Part shown: positions 34,422-43,085 of the stretch, piece after piece
Numbering within the stretch: position 1 is the first letter of the stretch
How the letters are laid out: every line of letters starts with the position of its first letter
NCBI RefSeq assembly: GCF_014204895.1
Contig: NZ_JACHMF010000001.1
Span: 6,944,001-7,008,000 of the forward strand
Direction: 5' to 3'
Length of the DNA: 64,000 nucleotides
Source of the DNA: Paractinoplanes abujensis
Lineage (GTDB): Bacteria > Actinomycetota > Actinomycetes > Mycobacteriales > Micromonosporaceae
The notes under the pieces: generated by a model
Databases searched by the model: none
The model's input: only the letters and a program-made list of their open reading frames with translations
Told to the model about the DNA's origin: nothing
Translations under genes and position numbers: made by a program

Positions 34422-34871
34422 TCAGGACTCGAGCCAGGGCTCGATCACGGCGACGGGTGCGAGCGGCAGTGCGGCGACTGGCTGTTCGACGGCGTCGATC
34501 AGATACCCCTCGTCCTCGTCGTAGATGCGCGCCCGAGTACGGATGCCGTCCGGACCCACTACCCAGAAGGCGCTGGGCGGAAGCTCAACACCCTTGTAAG
34601 CCACGACCGTGTCGAGCCGACCGGCGAGGAAAGCACCGGCAGCCGACCGCGGCGGTGTCTTCACGACCGCCTCGGTGAAATAGATGTCCAGATGCCAACG
34701 GAGGTCGCCTGCCAAGGGCGTCGCGGTGCAGCTCACCGGCGCGGCCCAGTTCCGGTCGTCCTGGCCGTCGTCGCCGATGTCGACCTCGCTCGCGGTGAGC
34801 TCGGTCAGTGCCGCGGCAAGATCGGCACGATCCACCTCGCCGGCCAGATAGAGAATGTAGCCGTCGTTCAC
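34422..34871 (-). CDS. Third gene of overlapping operon, immunity-like protein (hypothetical)
   Basis: 149 residues from GTG at 34871, which overlaps the stop of the gene before in a GTGA junction. An upstream in-frame TTG/GTG is also possible. The protein is acidic and soluble (GYILYLAGEVDRADLAAALTELTASEVDIGDDGQDDRNWAAP; GPDGIRTRARIYDEDEGYLIDAVEQPVA). I recognise no family. Size, acidity and location after a candidate toxin are typical of immunity proteins, but that is inference. Its end abuts the ricin pseudogene. Confidence 0.65.
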   Translation of the reverse strand: MNDGYILYLAGEVDRADLAAALTELTASEVDIGDDGQDDRNWAAPVSCTATPLAGDLRWHLDIYFTEAVVKTPPRSAAGAFLAGRLDTVVAYKGVELPPSAFWVVGPDGIRTRARIYDEDEGYLIDAVEQPVAALPLAPVAVIEPWLES

Positions 34872-35323
34872 CACGTCCTGGCCCAATCGGGCGGCGGGAC
34901 GACCTTGAGGCCAGGTTCGCCCGGGATGGGCTCCAGGGCGTGCAGGATGGTCGGGTAGTCGCTGTCGGGGTCGGTCATCACCCGGCCGAAGCTTCCGTCG
35001 GCGGTGACCAGGAACCAGTAGTCTGGCGCAAGGCTGCCCTCGTCGAGCAGCGCCCGGGTGCGGGCGATCCGGCAGACGGCTTGCGCCAGTTCGAGCGGAG
35101 TGGCCCGGGTCCGCTTCGTGAGCTCGTCACCGGCCTCGAACTCATGCCCGAACGGCCCACCTGCGGGTGTGATGAGCACGATCGGATCAGGCCCGGCGTG
35201 CGACTTGAGCTGCTCGTACGGGCCTACGTAGACCAGCTCCGGCGCAATGTTGTAAACCGTGTGCAGCGCGTCGCGCAGCGCTTCGGCGGGTTGGCCGCTG
35301 TCGAAGTAGATGCCGTACGTCAT
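34868..35323 (-). CDS. Second gene of overlapping operon, immunity-like protein (hypothetical)
   Basis: 151 residues. ATG overlaps the previous stop (ATGA). The protein is acidic (MTYGIYFDSGQPAEALRDAL; GHEFEAGDELTKRTRATPLELAQAV; a Trp near the C terminus) and soluble. I recognise no family. It has the size and composition of an antidote to a toxin encoded immediately upstream. It is not visibly a duplicate of the third gene, so the cassette may carry two different immunity proteins. Confidence 0.65.
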   Translation of the reverse strand: MTYGIYFDSGQPAEALRDALHTVYNIAPELVYVGPYEQLKSHAGPDPIVLITPAGGPFGHEFEAGDELTKRTRATPLELAQAVCRIARTRALLDEGSLAPDYWFLVTADGSFGRVMTDPDSDYPTILHALEPIPGEPGLKVVPPPDWARTW

Positions 35324-35952
35324 GCGCCACCCCGGTAGCTCTTGTGGTGTTGAAAGACCTCGAGGGCCATTGTCCAGTCGGATTCGCTGATGAACGGATC
35401 ACGGCGCAGGGCTTCCTGGGCCGCCGCGATGTCACCGTCGCTGCCGATCAGGTTCTTGAGGACTTTGTACTCGGAACGGCTGAGGTTGACGAAGCCCGGG
35501 CCATCGGCAGGGAAGGTGGTATTGGCGGATTCCACGCCGTACCTCCGGCCGTTGACCTGATAGGTGTTGGTCGCTTCGTCCCATGTGCCGCGCCCGGCGG
35601 AGATGTCGGCCAGGTCCCCGGCGACGTCGGTGCCGGGCAGCACGATGGTGTTCTTGTCCTTGCTGCGGCTGTTGAGCTTGATGCTGTTGAGATTGTGGCG
35701 AAGCGCGTTGGGCGGCCGCAGCGGAGCCGTCGCAGCAGGTCCCGCCGGCGTGTTCGGGGCGCCTCCAGTCGCCCGCGCTTCGGTGTCGGCGCGGCCGTCC
35801 TGGGCCTTGCCCGTCACCTGGGTCTGGGCGTCGGCGATGCTGCGGGCGTGGCCACCGCTGCCGGAGCCGCTGCCGGGCCGCCGGGGCGGTGGGGGCGGCT
35901 CGCCGCCGTCGTCGCCGCCGCCCGGGGTGTGGGGGCGGGACCGGGGCGGCAT
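35320..35952 (-). CDS. First gene of overlapping operon, candidate polymorphic-toxin-like protein
   Basis: 210 residues; ATG about six bases after a TACCCT element. Residues 1-65 are Pro/Gly/Ser-rich and disordered (GGEPPPPPRRPGSGSGSGG). Residues about 80-205 are compact, with KNTIVLPGTDVAGDLADISAG, TFPADGPGFVNLSRSEYKVLKNLI and the C-terminal AALRRDPFISESDWTMALEVF-like helix, ending HHKSYRGGA. The layout (Pro-rich linker, small C-terminal domain, then one or more small overlapping genes) resembles polymorphic toxin systems. No signal peptide, WXG or RHS region is present, so it could be a stand-alone or truncated toxin. I cannot name its activity. Confidence 0.55.
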   Translation of the reverse strand: MPPRSRPHTPGGGDDGGEPPPPPRRPGSGSGSGGHARSIADAQTQVTGKAQDGRADTEARATGGAPNTPAGPAATAPLRPPNALRHNLNSIKLNSRSKDKNTIVLPGTDVAGDLADISAGRGTWDEATNTYQVNGRRYGVESANTTFPADGPGFVNLSRSEYKVLKNLIGSDGDIAAAQEALRRDPFISESDWTMALEVFQHHKSYRGGA

Positions 35953-36088
35953 CGCGTCAGGGTAGCGGGGCTTGTCTCGCGGGAGGAATTAAGTTTGTTT
36001 ACAGAAACCGTTGACCGGACCCATGGGCATTTGCTTTTGTCGATGTATCGCGCGCGCTCTCATCCCCCTCGGGCTCGAAAGGTCCGCC

Positions 36089-37165
36089 ATGAAGAGAAAT
36101 CGTCTGCTGACGCTGCTCGGCGCGCTCGTTCTGGGTGTGGTCGGCGCGGTGGTGCCGATGACGGCATCCCCGGCGGCCGCCGCGTGCGTGACCCCCTACA
36201 GCAGCAGTGCCGTCTACACCGGCGGCATGACCGCCTCCTACAACGGCCGCAACTGGACCGCCAAGTGGTGGACCCAGGGCGAGGCGCCGAGCACCGGTGG
36301 CTCGAACGTCTGGCAGGACAACGGCGCCTGCGACGGCAACAGCGGTGGCGGTGGCGGCGGCACCACCTGCAACTACCCGAACTGGGTGGCCGGTCAGTGG
36401 TACGACGCCGGCGCGATCGTGCGCTACAGCAACGGGCAGTACTACCGGGCCACGAACGCCAACCCGGGCTACGACCCGATCATCAGCACCTGGTACTGGT
36501 CGCCCCACAGCTGCACGGGCGGTGGCGGGGGCGACACCGGTGGCGGTGGCGGGTTCGTCGTCAGTGAGGCCCAGTTCAACTCGATGTTCCCGGGCCGCAA
36601 CGCCTTCTACACGTACGCCGGGCTGACCGACGCCATGAAGAAGTATCCGTCCTTCGCGACCACGGGCAGCGACACCGTCAAGAAGCAGGAGGCCGCGGCT
36701 TTCCTGGCCAACGTGAGCCACGAGACCGGTGGCCTGGTCTACATCGACGAGATCAACCAGGCCAACTGGCCGCACTACTGCGACACCTCGCAGCCGTACG
36801 GGTGCCCGGCCGGTCAGTCCGCCTATCACGGGCGCGGCCCGATCCAGCTGAGCTGGAACTTCAACTATTACGCGGCAGGTAACGCGCTCGGTGTCGACCT
36901 GCTCAACAACCCGAACCTGGTCGCCACCAACTCGTCGATCTCGTGGCAGACCGGCCTCTGGTATTGGATGACCGGCACCGGCGCCGCGGGCACCACGTCG
37001 CACAACGCGATGGTCAACGGCAACGGCTTCGGCACGACGATCCGCGCCATCAACAGCATCGAGTGCAACGGCGGGAACTCGGGCCAGGTGCAGAGCCGGA
37101 TCAGCCTCTACACCCGGTTCGCCGGCATCCTCGGCGTCCCCACGGGCGGCAACCTGTCCTGCTGA
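36089..37165 (+). CDS. Secreted GH19 chitinase with two chitin-binding modules
   Basis: 358 residues; AAAGG upstream fixes the ATG. Residues 1-34 are a signal peptide (KRNRLL, long hydrophobic core, AAAA). Two CBM5/12-like modules follow (about 36-76, WTAKWWTQGE; and about 93-140, GQWYDAGAIV...WYWSPHSC) joined by Gly-rich linkers. The catalytic domain starts near 155 (FNSMFPGRNAFYTYAGLTDA) with the proton-donor Glu in ANVSHETGGL, and the lysozyme-fold GRGPIQLSWNFNY. It hydrolyses chitin with inversion of configuration and is likely used against fungal or arthropod chitin. A bidirectional terminator follows. Confidence 0.93.
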   Translation: MKRNRLLTLLGALVLGVVGAVVPMTASPAAAACVTPYSSSAVYTGGMTASYNGRNWTAKWWTQGEAPSTGGSNVWQDNGACDGNSGGGGGGTTCNYPNWVAGQWYDAGAIVRYSNGQYYRATNANPGYDPIISTWYWSPHSCTGGGGGDTGGGGGFVVSEAQFNSMFPGRNAFYTYAGLTDAMKKYPSFATTGSDTVKKQEAAAFLANVSHETGGLVYIDEINQANWPHYCDTSQPYGCPAGQSAYHGRGPIQLSWNFNYYAAGNALGVDLLNNPNLVATNSSISWQTGLWYWMTGTGAAGTTSHNAMVNGNGFGTTIRAINSIECNGGNSGQVQSRISLYTRFAGILGVPTGGNLSC

Positions 37166-37179
37166 CCCCTCCGATCGAC

Positions 37180-37212
37180 GGTGCCGCCGGGAATCCCTGC
37201 CCCGGCGGCACC
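37180..37212. terminator. Bidirectional intrinsic terminator
   Basis: A perfect 12-bp stem GGTGCCGCCGGG / CCCGGCGGCACC with a 9-nt loop separates the chitinase and the facing small membrane protein. Confidence 0.8.
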
Positions 37213-37228
37213 GCCCTTTCTGAGGTGG

Positions 37229-37558
37229 TCACGTGAGGACGTGGACGAGACCGAGCACCGTGGCCACGACGATTGCGGCTTTGAGCAGCCAGAAAGCGTG
37301 CTCGGCGAGCAGCCGGAGAACCGGGACGGCGGTGGTCAGCACCCCGGCCAGGGTGAGGGCGCAGGCCGAGGAATAGACGGTCAGTTCGGTGCGGGAAGCA
37401 TCCGCGGCGGGACCTGACCCGGAGGTGGCCGCGAAGATGAGCAGGGCGATCGCGAACATCAGGCATCGAGCGAGATCCCGACGAGGGTCGGGGCGGCGCC
37501 TGCGGCGGGCGGTCGTGGGAGTTAGGCCGGCTGTCAGTCGAGAGACCCCTGGGTTCAT
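37229..37558 (-). CDS. Small membrane protein, unknown function
   Basis: 109 residues; a run of G near the ATG acts as ribosome-binding site. An Arg-rich segment (TARRRRRPDPRRD) is followed by three hydrophobic helices (CLMFAIALLIFAATSG; SACALTLAGVLTTAVPVL; FWLLKAAIVVATVLGLVHV). The basic region should lie in the cytoplasm. I recognise no family. It is transcribed alone, divergent from the HTH-glycosyltransferase operon. Confidence 0.6.
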   Translation of the reverse strand: MNPGVSRLTAGLTPTTARRRRRPDPRRDLARCLMFAIALLIFAATSGSGPAADASRTELTVYSSACALTLAGVLTTAVPVLRLLAEHAFWLLKAAIVVATVLGLVHVLT

Positions 37559-37740
37559 CTCGGTGCCCCCTGAACTTCAATGAACTTCTGTGAAGTAAGG
37601 CTAAGGCAAGTGCCGGACGTGAATCTTCGTTCAATCACGTTCTCGGCACAGTATGTACGGCGTGCGTTTTGGCGTAGCGCGAGCTTGCACGGCACCCTAA
37701 ACTTCGGCGGCATTCCCTGAAGTTCAGTGAAGGGTGCGAG

Positions 37741-38862
37741 ATGCAGCCGGCAGAGCGGCCCGAGGCACGTCTGGCACGACGCCTGCGTGCGCTCCGGCTT
37801 CAGCAGTGGCCCGACCTGAAGGTCACTCAGCAGCAAGTGGCGGAGGCGCTGGGCCGGGGCACCCCGCTGAGCCTGTCGTTGATCTCGTCGTGGGAGTCCG
37901 TCCGCAAACCGATCGTTCCCCCCGCGAACCGGCTGGCGCAGTACGCGCTCTTCTTCGCGACCCGGCGCAGCGTCGAGTCGGAGCCGGCCCGGCTGCTGGA
38001 GGAGCACGAACTCACCGAGGACGAGCGAACCACGCGCGACGTGGTGCACGCCGATCTGCTCAGCCTGCGGTCGTTCGAGGATTCGGTCCCGGACGACCCG
38101 GGCGCTTTCTGGCCGCAACGGCTCACGATCGCCGGCTCCATCGGCGACAGCATCGGCGGCGGCACGTGGTTCTTCCCGGATCAGCGGTCGATCATCATCG
38201 TCAGCGGGAGCATGTCGCCCCGTTTGCGCAGCTTGATGCCGTACGCGGATGTCAAGAACCCGGATTACGTACGCGCTCTGACGCTCGCCGATCTGGATGC
38301 GCTGGTCGAGCTGCACGGACATATCCGCGCCGTGAACCCGGCGGCTGACGTGCGCATTCTGAAGTCGGAGGAGATGGACGAGGACGATTTCACGTCTCAT
38401 CTGGTGTTGCTGGGTGGCGGGGATTTCAACTCCGTCAACCGGGACATCACCCGGCGGCTGGAATTGGCGGTTCGTCAACAGTTGCGGCCGAGCGAAAAAG
38501 ATTCGGGCTTTTTTTCGACGGCCGAAGGGACTACCTTCAAGCCCGTCCTCGACGATGCAACCGGTAGTTTGGCCGAGGACGTCGCGCTGTTTTATCGGGG
38601 CAAAAACCCCTACAACGCGCGGCGAACCGTGACTTTGTGTAGTGGTATGTATGCGCGGGGGACGTACGGCGCGGTGAGAGCCCTGACCGACGTAAAGTTT
38701 CGCGATCGTAATGAGGAGCACATCAGCAACCGCTTTACTAAGGCTGAGTCGTTCAGTGTTCTGATGCGTGTTCGGGTCAATCCGAATGGAGCGGTGGTGA
38801 CCCCCGACTGGACACAGTCCGAGGTGCGGCTGCATGAGTGGCCGCCCGAGGCTGAGGCGTGA
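37741..38862 (+). CDS. XRE-type HTH regulator with unknown C-terminal sensor domain
   Basis: 373 residues. Residues about 10-72 form an XRE-type helix-turn-helix with a QQQVAEALGRG...SLISSWESVRKP recognition helix. Residues about 125-373 form an alpha/beta domain with motifs SIGDSIGGGTWFF, HLVLLGGGDFNSVNRDITRRL, and NPYNARRTVTLCSGMYARGT. The glycine-rich loops suggest a nucleotide-binding Rossmann-like fold. I recognise no named family. Its stop overlaps the glycosyltransferase start (GTGA), so the two are coupled and probably act together. It could sense a nucleotide or sugar-nucleotide and regulate the pair. Confidence 0.72.
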   Translation: MQPAERPEARLARRLRALRLQQWPDLKVTQQQVAEALGRGTPLSLSLISSWESVRKPIVPPANRLAQYALFFATRRSVESEPARLLEEHELTEDERTTRDVVHADLLSLRSFEDSVPDDPGAFWPQRLTIAGSIGDSIGGGTWFFPDQRSIIIVSGSMSPRLRSLMPYADVKNPDYVRALTLADLDALVELHGHIRAVNPAADVRILKSEEMDEDDFTSHLVLLGGGDFNSVNRDITRRLELAVRQQLRPSEKDSGFFSTAEGTTFKPVLDDATGSLAEDVALFYRGKNPYNARRTVTLCSGMYARGTYGAVRALTDVKFRDRNEEHISNRFTKAESFSVLMRVRVNPNGAVVTPDWTQSEVRLHEWPPEAEA

Positions 38863-40001
38863 GCGAGGACGACAGCGCTCACCATTCTTCGCACCGCGGT
38901 CTCATTGCTCCGGCGACCGCGGGCGATCTCGGCGTACCCGTCGACGCCATCATCGTGCCGAGCGCGCGCTACGAGGTGTCGTTGCGGGAGGCCGCCCGGC
39001 TCGCCGCGGAACTGAAGTGCGTGCTGCTGGTGCTCTCCAGCAAGCGATCGGATGCGCAGCGGGTCGCCGACTTCCTGCGCGACGTCGACGTCGACGTCGT
39101 CCCGGTCGACTTCCCCACGACCGGAATCGCGGGGCTGCCCGGGCTCGAGACGTCCACCATTCTGAACAAGTCGCGGCTGCGGCGGCGCACGGACACGAGC
39201 GCCAAGCGGAACCTGGGGCTGGTGTTCGCCCGGATGGCGGGCTGGAGCCGGGTCGTGTTCCTGGACGACGACATCATGGTGCCCGAGGCTGACGACCTGC
39301 GCCGTGCGGTCGCCCTCCTCGACACCTGCGACGCGGTCGGCCTGCGCATCGGCGGCTATCCCGACAACTCCGTGGTCTGTCACGCCAACCGCGAGACCGG
39401 CGCCGCCCAGGACACGTTCCTGGGCGGCGGAGCCATGGCGGTGGCGACCCACCGGATCGACTCGTTCTTCCCGGAGATCTACAACGAGGACTGGTTCTTC
39501 CTCATCGACGACACGACGCTGCGGCCGGTCGGCCAGGTCGGCGTCGCGCTGCAGAAGGCGTACGACCCGTTCGCCAACCCCGATCGGGCGCGTGACGAGG
39601 AGTTCGGCGACGTGCTGGCCGAGGGGTTGTTCGCGCTCTTCGACGACGGCGGCAAGATCGGTGACGCCACCGAGCAGTACTGGGAGAAGTTCCTCGCGGC
39701 GCGGCTGGAACTGATCACCCGGATCAAGGACAAGTGCACCACCTCGGCCCGTGACCAGCAGATCCGCGCGTCGCTGACCGCGGCCGGGGGTCGTCTGCGG
39801 ATCATCACGCCGCGTGATTGCGTCGTCTACATCAGAGCTTGGCAGCGCGACCGGACGGTCTGGGCCACGTTCATGACCGGGACGGACCCGGTGGGCGACA
39901 TTCCCCTCGTGCTGAAGCAGCTAGGGCTCACTCGCCGGCATCCGCGCCCGCCAGCGCCGAAGCCAGGAGCGCGACGACCAGAGCGAGTGGGAGCAAGGTG
40001 A
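38859..40001 (+). CDS. GT-A-fold glycosyltransferase-like protein coupled to an HTH sensor
   Basis: 380 residues from a GTG that overlaps the upstream stop by four bases. The Rossmann-like fold begins with DAIIVPSARY and carries the metal/nucleotide-sugar Asp motif in VVFLDDDIMVP (136-138). A Gly-rich segment DTFLGGGAMAV follows, then an acidic NEDWFF motif (209-214) in the position of the catalytic ED of family 2 transferases. The last 60 residues are basic. Donor and acceptor are unknown. Close coupling to a DNA-binding protein is unusual and hints at a signalling or defence role rather than routine envelope synthesis. The 3' 74 bp overlap the convergent MFS gene. Confidence 0.75.
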   Translation: MSEDDSAHHSSHRGLIAPATAGDLGVPVDAIIVPSARYEVSLREAARLAAELKCVLLVLSSKRSDAQRVADFLRDVDVDVVPVDFPTTGIAGLPGLETSTILNKSRLRRRTDTSAKRNLGLVFARMAGWSRVVFLDDDIMVPEADDLRRAVALLDTCDAVGLRIGGYPDNSVVCHANRETGAAQDTFLGGGAMAVATHRIDSFFPEIYNEDWFFLIDDTTLRPVGQVGVALQKAYDPFANPDRARDEEFGDVLAEGLFALFDDGGKIGDATEQYWEKFLAARLELITRIKDKCTTSARDQQIRASLTAAGGRLRIITPRDCVVYIRAWQRDRTVWATFMTGTDPVGDIPLVLKQLGLTRRHPRPPAPKPGARRPERVGAR

Positions 40002-41055
40002 GCATGGCGGCGGCCAAGCCGGTCGCGTGGGCCAGCCAGCCCATGCCGAGCGGCCCGAAGATGCTGGCGCTGTAGCCGACCGCGGTCATAGCGGCCACCG
40101 CGGACGACGTGGCCGCGTTACCGGCCGCGCTCAGCGCCGCCGGGAACACCCAGCAGATGCCGATACCCCAGCCCAGAGCGCCGATGAAGGCCCACGAGCC
40201 GGCGTCGGCGAAGACCACGAGAGCGATGCTGAGGGCCGCCGCGATGGCACCGGAGCGAACGACGCCGGTGGCCCCGGCGCGGCGGTGCGGGCGCTCGGCG
40301 AACAGGCGCCCGGCGGCCATGGCCGAGACGAACAGGGTGTAGCCGAGGGCGGCGCCGGTGTGCGAAAGGCCGCGTTCCTGGTGGAGGAAGACCGCGAGCC
40401 AGTCGCCGGCCGCACCCTCGACAACGGCGCCGCAGAAGATCAGGGTACCGATCGGCAGCAGGCGCCGCACCGGCCATCGCTGCTGGTGGCGCGACCGGGC
40501 AGAGCGGAGGTCCTTGGCCTCGCCGAACGTCCGCAGGCTGAGCGCGCACAGCCCGGCTGTGAGCGCGCCGACCGTGACCAGGTGCGGCAGCAGCGGGACG
40601 GCGAAGCGGGCCGCGGCCAGGCCCAGACCGGCCCCGGCCATGCTGCCGACGCTCCACCAGCCGTGGAAGCGGCTCATCAGATGCTTGTCGAGCCGGCTCT
40701 CGACCGCGTGGCCCTGCACGTTCATGCCGGCGTCCCAGACGCCGCTGCCCAGACCCATGACCAGCAGAGTCAGGGCCAGGACGGGGGTGGACCGGCTGAG
40801 CGCGATCGCCGGCAGCGAGGCCAGCGTGACGACGAAACCGAAGGTCAGGACCCGGCGGCTACCGAACCGTTCGCAGGCCGCCCCGGTGAGCAGCATCGCG
40901 GTCAGGGTGCCGAGGCCGAGCATCAGGAGCGCGGCGCCGAAGCGGACAAAATCGGCCTGGGTCTGCTCGAGAACCGGAGGCAGCCGGGACATCCAGGACG
41001 CCTGCGTCGCGCCGCTGAGGGCGAACACCAGACTGACGCCACGAGCGGCCCCCAC
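39928..41055 (-). CDS. MFS transporter
   Basis: 375 residues from a GTG one base after a large inverted repeat. About 11-12 membrane helices are seen, with MFS motif A-like residues after helix 2 (CERFGSRRVL) and motif repetition after helix 8. The sequence (QADFVRFGAALLMLGLGTLTAM; AGDWLAVFLHQERGLS) resembles the Bcr/ProP-distant group of actinobacterial sugar or drug permeases. Substrate unknown. Its start region is covered by a hairpin that could control translation. Its 3' end overlaps the glycosyltransferase gene. Confidence 0.85.
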   Translation of the reverse strand: MGAARGVSLVFALSGATQASWMSRLPPVLEQTQADFVRFGAALLMLGLGTLTAMLLTGAACERFGSRRVLTFGFVVTLASLPAIALSRSTPVLALTLLVMGLGSGVWDAGMNVQGHAVESRLDKHLMSRFHGWWSVGSMAGAGLGLAAARFAVPLLPHLVTVGALTAGLCALSLRTFGEAKDLRSARSRHQQRWPVRRLLPIGTLIFCGAVVEGAAGDWLAVFLHQERGLSHTGAALGYTLFVSAMAAGRLFAERPHRRAGATGVVRSGAIAAALSIALVVFADAGSWAFIGALGWGIGICWVFPAALSAAGNAATSSAVAAMTAVGYSASIFGPLGMGWLAHATGLAAAMLTLLPLALVVALLASALAGADAGE

Positions 41056-41056
41056 A

Positions 41057-41091
41057 AGTCACCCCCGTCGATGACTCTAACGGGGGTGACT
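41057..41091. promoter_or_regulatory. 12-bp inverted repeat over the MFS start region
   Basis: AGTCACCCCCGT and ACGGGGGTGACT are separated by 11 nt. On the minus strand the second arm (GGGGGTGACTT) includes the likely ribosome-binding site of the MFS gene and the spacer holds a TAGAGT -10-like element. It could be a repressor operator or a hairpin that hides the ribosome-binding site. Confidence 0.6.
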
Positions 41092-41126
41092 ACAAATCGC
41101 GGATCATGCGGGCGCGCAGGGTAGTG

Positions 41127-42065
41127 CTAGCGGGCCGAGACCTCGTCGAGCGCGGCGATCTCGTCGGCCGCCAGGTCGAGGGTGGCCGAGGCGATCAGGG
41201 CCGGCAGTTGCTCGGTCGTACGGGCGCTGGCGATAGGGGCGGCGACGTTCTTGCGCGTACGCAACCAGGCGAGCGCAACCGTGGCCGGTTCGACGCCGTG
41301 TGTGGCCGCGACGTCGGTGAGCACCTTGATGACGGCCAGCCCGTCCTCGGTCAGGTACTTCTGGGCCCCGCCACCACGCGGACCACTGGCCAGGTCGGCC
41401 TCCGTACGGTATTTGCCGGTCAGGAAGCCGCTGGCCAGCGCGTAGTAGGGCAGCACGGCCAGGCCCTCGGCCTCGGCCACGGGTGCGATGTCGCGCTCGT
41501 ACGCCGTGCGCTCGACCAGGTTGTAGTGCGGCTGCACGGCCACGGGCAGCGTGAAACCGTTCCTGCGGGCGACCTCGAACCACTCCCGGATGCGCTCGGC
41601 GCTGTAGTTGGAGACGCCGATCGCGCGCACCTTGCCCGCCTTGACCAGGGCGTCGAACGCGCCCGCGGTCTCCTCGAGCGGGGTGTCGGCGTCGTCGTAG
41701 TGCGCGTAGTAGAGGTCGATGTAGTCGGTCCGGAGCCGGGTCAGCGACGCGTCGGCCGCCGCCGCGACGGTGGCCGCGGCCAGACCCCGGAACTGCGGGT
41801 GCTGGCTGACCTTGGTGGCCAGCACGACCCGGTCCCGCCCGCCGCGGGCGGCGAACCAGTTCCCGATGATCGTCTCCGACTCGCCTCCTGAGTTGCCGGG
41901 CACCCAGGCCGAATAGCCGTCCGCGGTGTCGACGAAGTTGCCGCCGGCCGCGACGAACGCATCCAGCACCTGATGCGACGCGGACTCGTCACTGGTCCAG
42001 CCGAACACGTTGCCGCCCAGGTTGAGCGGGAACACCTCGATACCGCTGCTGCCCAGAGTGCTCAT
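41127..42065 (-). CDS. Aldo/keto reductase
   Basis: 312 residues; GGAAGGGACG upstream supports the ATG. It has the (beta/alpha)8 aldo/keto reductase pattern with the catalytic tetrad: Asp in FVDTADGYS, Tyr in the same segment, Lys in VLATKVS and His in DLYYAHYDD. The C terminus carries NADPH-binding IASARTTEQL. It belongs to the YcsN/YajO-like branch acting on aldehydes or ketones. It is divergent from a second aldo/keto reductase. Confidence 0.92.
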   Translation of the reverse strand: MSTLGSSGIEVFPLNLGGNVFGWTSDESASHQVLDAFVAAGGNFVDTADGYSAWVPGNSGGESETIIGNWFAARGGRDRVVLATKVSQHPQFRGLAAATVAAAADASLTRLRTDYIDLYYAHYDDADTPLEETAGAFDALVKAGKVRAIGVSNYSAERIREWFEVARRNGFTLPVAVQPHYNLVERTAYERDIAPVAEAEGLAVLPYYALASGFLTGKYRTEADLASGPRGGGAQKYLTEDGLAVIKVLTDVAATHGVEPATVALAWLRTRKNVAAPIASARTTEQLPALIASATLDLAADEIAALDEVSAR

Positions 42066-42221
42066 GGTCGTCCCTTCCACGCCGTGGTCTTCTCCATCTC
42101 CTCCCATACCCGTGACCTGCGGAAGATGCGTCCCGCGGGGTGAGTCCGTCACCACAGGTCCACCGGTCCCAGGATCGGCCGAGTGATGGTTGGACCGCCG
42201 GAAAAGGCGAATGCTGGGGGC

Positions 42222-43085
42222 ATGACAACCTTCACGATGGCCGGCGGGATCACCGTCGAGCGCATGGGTTACGGCGCGATGCAACTCGCCGGGCCGGGGG
42301 TCTTCGGGCCGCCCAAGGACCGCGCCGAGGCGATCGCCGTGCTGCGGACGGCAGTGGAGTCCGGCGTCGATCACATCGACACGGCCGACTTCTACGGGCC
42401 GCACATCACCAACCAGATCATCCGCGAAGCCCTTCACCCGTACGGGGAACAGCTCCTGATCGTCACGAAGGTGGGCGCGGTCCGGGACGACAAGGGTGGC
42501 TGGGTGCACGCGCGCGAGCCCCGCCAGCTGCGCGAACAGGTGCAGGACAACCTGCGCAACCTCGGCGTGGACGCGCTCGACGTGGTCAACCTGCGGGTCG
42601 GCGGCGGCGCGGACGGCCACTCGCCGGTGCCGGGTTCGATCGCCGACAAGTTCGGGGCGCTGGCCGACATGCGCCGGGAAGGTCTGATCAAGCATCTGGG
42701 CCTGAGCGTGGTGGACGCCGACCAGGTCGCCGAGGCGCAGTCGATCGCCCCGATCGTCACCGTGCAGAACTGGTACAACGTCGCGCACCGGGGTGACGAG
42801 AAACTGATCGCCGCGCTCGGTGAGCAGGGCATCTCGTACGTTCCGTTCTGGCCGCTGGGCGGGTTCAGCCCGTTGCAGTCGGGCACGCTCGACGAGGTGG
42901 CGGCTCGGATCGGCGCGAGCCGGCAGGCGGTGGCGCTGGCCTGGCTGCTCCACCAGGCCCCCAACATCCTGCTCATCCCGGGCACGTCCTCAGTCGCGCA
43001 CCTGCGCGAGAACCTGTCCGCGGGCGCGCTCACCCTCGATCAGGACGCGCTGGACGCCTTGGAGAACGTCTCGGCGCCCGACTGA
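42222..43085 (+). CDS. Aldo/keto reductase (oxidoreductase)
   Basis: 287 residues from the ATG at 42222; an ATG at 42183 is also possible. Catalytic Asp/Tyr in HIDTADFYGPH, Lys in LIVTKVGA; the usual catalytic His is replaced in the VVNLRVGG segment, a pattern seen in the YghZ/PdxI-like branch. NADPH-binding residues are in IPGTSSVAHLREN. Probable substrate: an aldehyde, possibly pyridoxal as for PdxI-type enzymes. Its end overlaps the convergent regulator by 46 bp. Confidence 0.88.
   Translation: MTTFTMAGGITVERMGYGAMQLAGPGVFGPPKDRAEAIAVLRTAVESGVDHIDTADFYGPHITNQIIREALHPYGEQLLIVTKVGAVRDDKGGWVHAREPRQLREQVQDNLRNLGVDALDVVNLRVGGGADGHSPVPGSIADKFGALADMRREGLIKHLGLSVVDADQVAEAQSIAPIVTVQNWYNVAHRGDEKLIAALGEQGISYVPFWPLGGFSPLQSGTLDEVAARIGASRQAVALAWLLHQAPNILLIPGTSSVAHLRENLSAGALTLDQDALDALENVSAPD

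Noticed and set aside
39928..40001. Convergent overlap of the glycosyltransferase and MFS genes as a sign of misannotation
   Set aside because: Both frames stay protein-like to their stops. Short convergent overlaps also occur at 16623-16636 and 43040-43085.
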